DNA of 64,000 nt from the NCBI RefSeq assembly GCF_904846185.1, contig NZ_CAJGZQ010000009.1:1-64000 (forward strand). Reading direction: 5' to 3'. A model generated the notes under the pieces. That model was not told the DNA's origin, did not search any database, and saw nothing but the letters and a program-made list of their open reading frames with translations. The stretch's first letter is position 1. Each line of letters opens with the position of its first letter. The translations under genes were made by a program, and so were the position numbers. Source of the DNA: Psychrobacter immobilis (lineage in GTDB: Bacteria > Pseudomonadota > Gammaproteobacteria > Pseudomonadales > Moraxellaceae). Of the stretch, positions 63,741 through 64,000 are shown piece after piece.

Positions 63741-64000
63741 ATGAGTAATTTAACAGTAGGCTTGGTAGGCTGGCGCGGCATGGTCGGTTCAGTATTAATA
63801 CAACGTATGACTGAGGAAAAAGATTTTGACGGTATTACACCCGTGTTTTTCTCAACCAGCAATGCAGGTGGTGATGCCCCAAGCCTTGATGGTATTCATA
63901 CCGGCCAATTAAAAGATGCTCATGATATTGACGCGCTAGCAGCTTGTGATGTCATCATTACCTGCCAAGGCGGCGACTATACCTCGCAAGTCCATCAACC
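63741..64000 (+). CDS. asd: Aspartate-semialdehyde dehydrogenase, N-terminal part
   Basis: Makes aspartate semialdehyde for lysine, diaminopimelate, threonine and methionine. The first 86 codons are in the window. They begin MSNLTVGLVGWRGMVGSVL, the NADP-binding motif G-x-x-G-x-x-G in its proteobacterial Asd form, followed by TPVFFSTSNAGG and CDVIITCQGGDYTS, which matches the gammaproteobacterial type. AAAAGG lies about 10 bases before the ATG. The catalytic Cys lies outside the window. Confidence 0.93.
   Translation, partial: MSNLTVGLVGWRGMVGSVLIQRMTEEKDFDGITPVFFSTSNAGGDAPSLDGIHTGQLKDAHDIDALAACDVIITCQGGDYTSQVHQ

Overview
The window looks like chromosomal DNA of a Psychrobacter-type gammaproteobacterium (Moraxellaceae). 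This is inferred from AT-leaning base composition, protein sequences close to Acinetobacter/Pseudomonas families, and several house-keeping proteins carrying the acidic, Asn/Ser-rich insertions often met in Psychrobacter. No database was consulted. It is nearly all core genome; the only mobile DNA is the end of an IS5-type element at the left edge and two short non-autonomous relatives (MITEs).

Layout. 1-2.7 kb: IS end, then hscA-fdx (Fe-S cluster assembly). 2.8-10.7 kb (minus): class III adenylate cyclase, HIT hydrolase, mfd, rraA and a Rossmann-fold oxidoreductase, followed by a MITE and rpsT (+). 11.9-20.1 kb (minus): histidine phosphatase, metallophosphoesterase, then the conserved block cmk-rpsA-ihfB-lapA-pyrF (read in minus-strand order), preceded by ung-tadA. 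20.3-35.0 kb (minus): clpS-clpA, a coiled-coil membrane protein, argC, hemE, proB, obgE, gap, a lipocalin with a long disordered N-terminus, and a Nudix/ThiE-like fusion. At 35.2-35.5 kb lies a 54-codon hemP gene on the plus strand behind a Fur box, followed directly by a second MITE. 35.7-44.4 kb: tamB and tamA (minus). 44.9-54.5 kb (plus): LplT-like transporter, coq7, a TPR protein, an alpha/beta-hydrolase lipoprotein, and a cyanide-insensitive-type cytochrome bd oxidase with a 38-residue companion protein. 54.7-61.7 kb: murU-amgK (minus) divergent from lptD-surA (plus). 62.2-63.4 kb: a membrane-anchored endonuclease/exonuclease/phosphatase protein (minus). The window ends inside asd (plus).

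Envelope biogenesis dominates the right half: LptD and SurA (LPS export and outer-membrane folding), TamAB, LplT-like lysophospholipid transport, LapA, and the MurU/AmgK peptidoglycan-recycling pair. The left half is mostly translation, nucleotide, proline, arginine and heme metabolism plus stress proteolysis (ClpAS) and transcription-coupled repair (Mfd).

The most interesting item is non-coding. Between surA and the EEP-family gene, on the minus strand, there is a palindrome matching the GacA upstream activating sequence (TGTAAG-N6-CTTAC), then a -10 box, then about 180 nt with five GGA motifs (at least two in predicted hairpin loops), then a strong GC-rich terminator. This is the architecture of a Gac/Rsm (CsrA-sequestering) small RNA. 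Other points worth a look are the orphan Fur-controlled hemP beside a MITE, the lipocalin with two possible starts, the 15-bp tandem array inside lptD, the missing lapB between lapA and pyrF, and large hairpins between genes.
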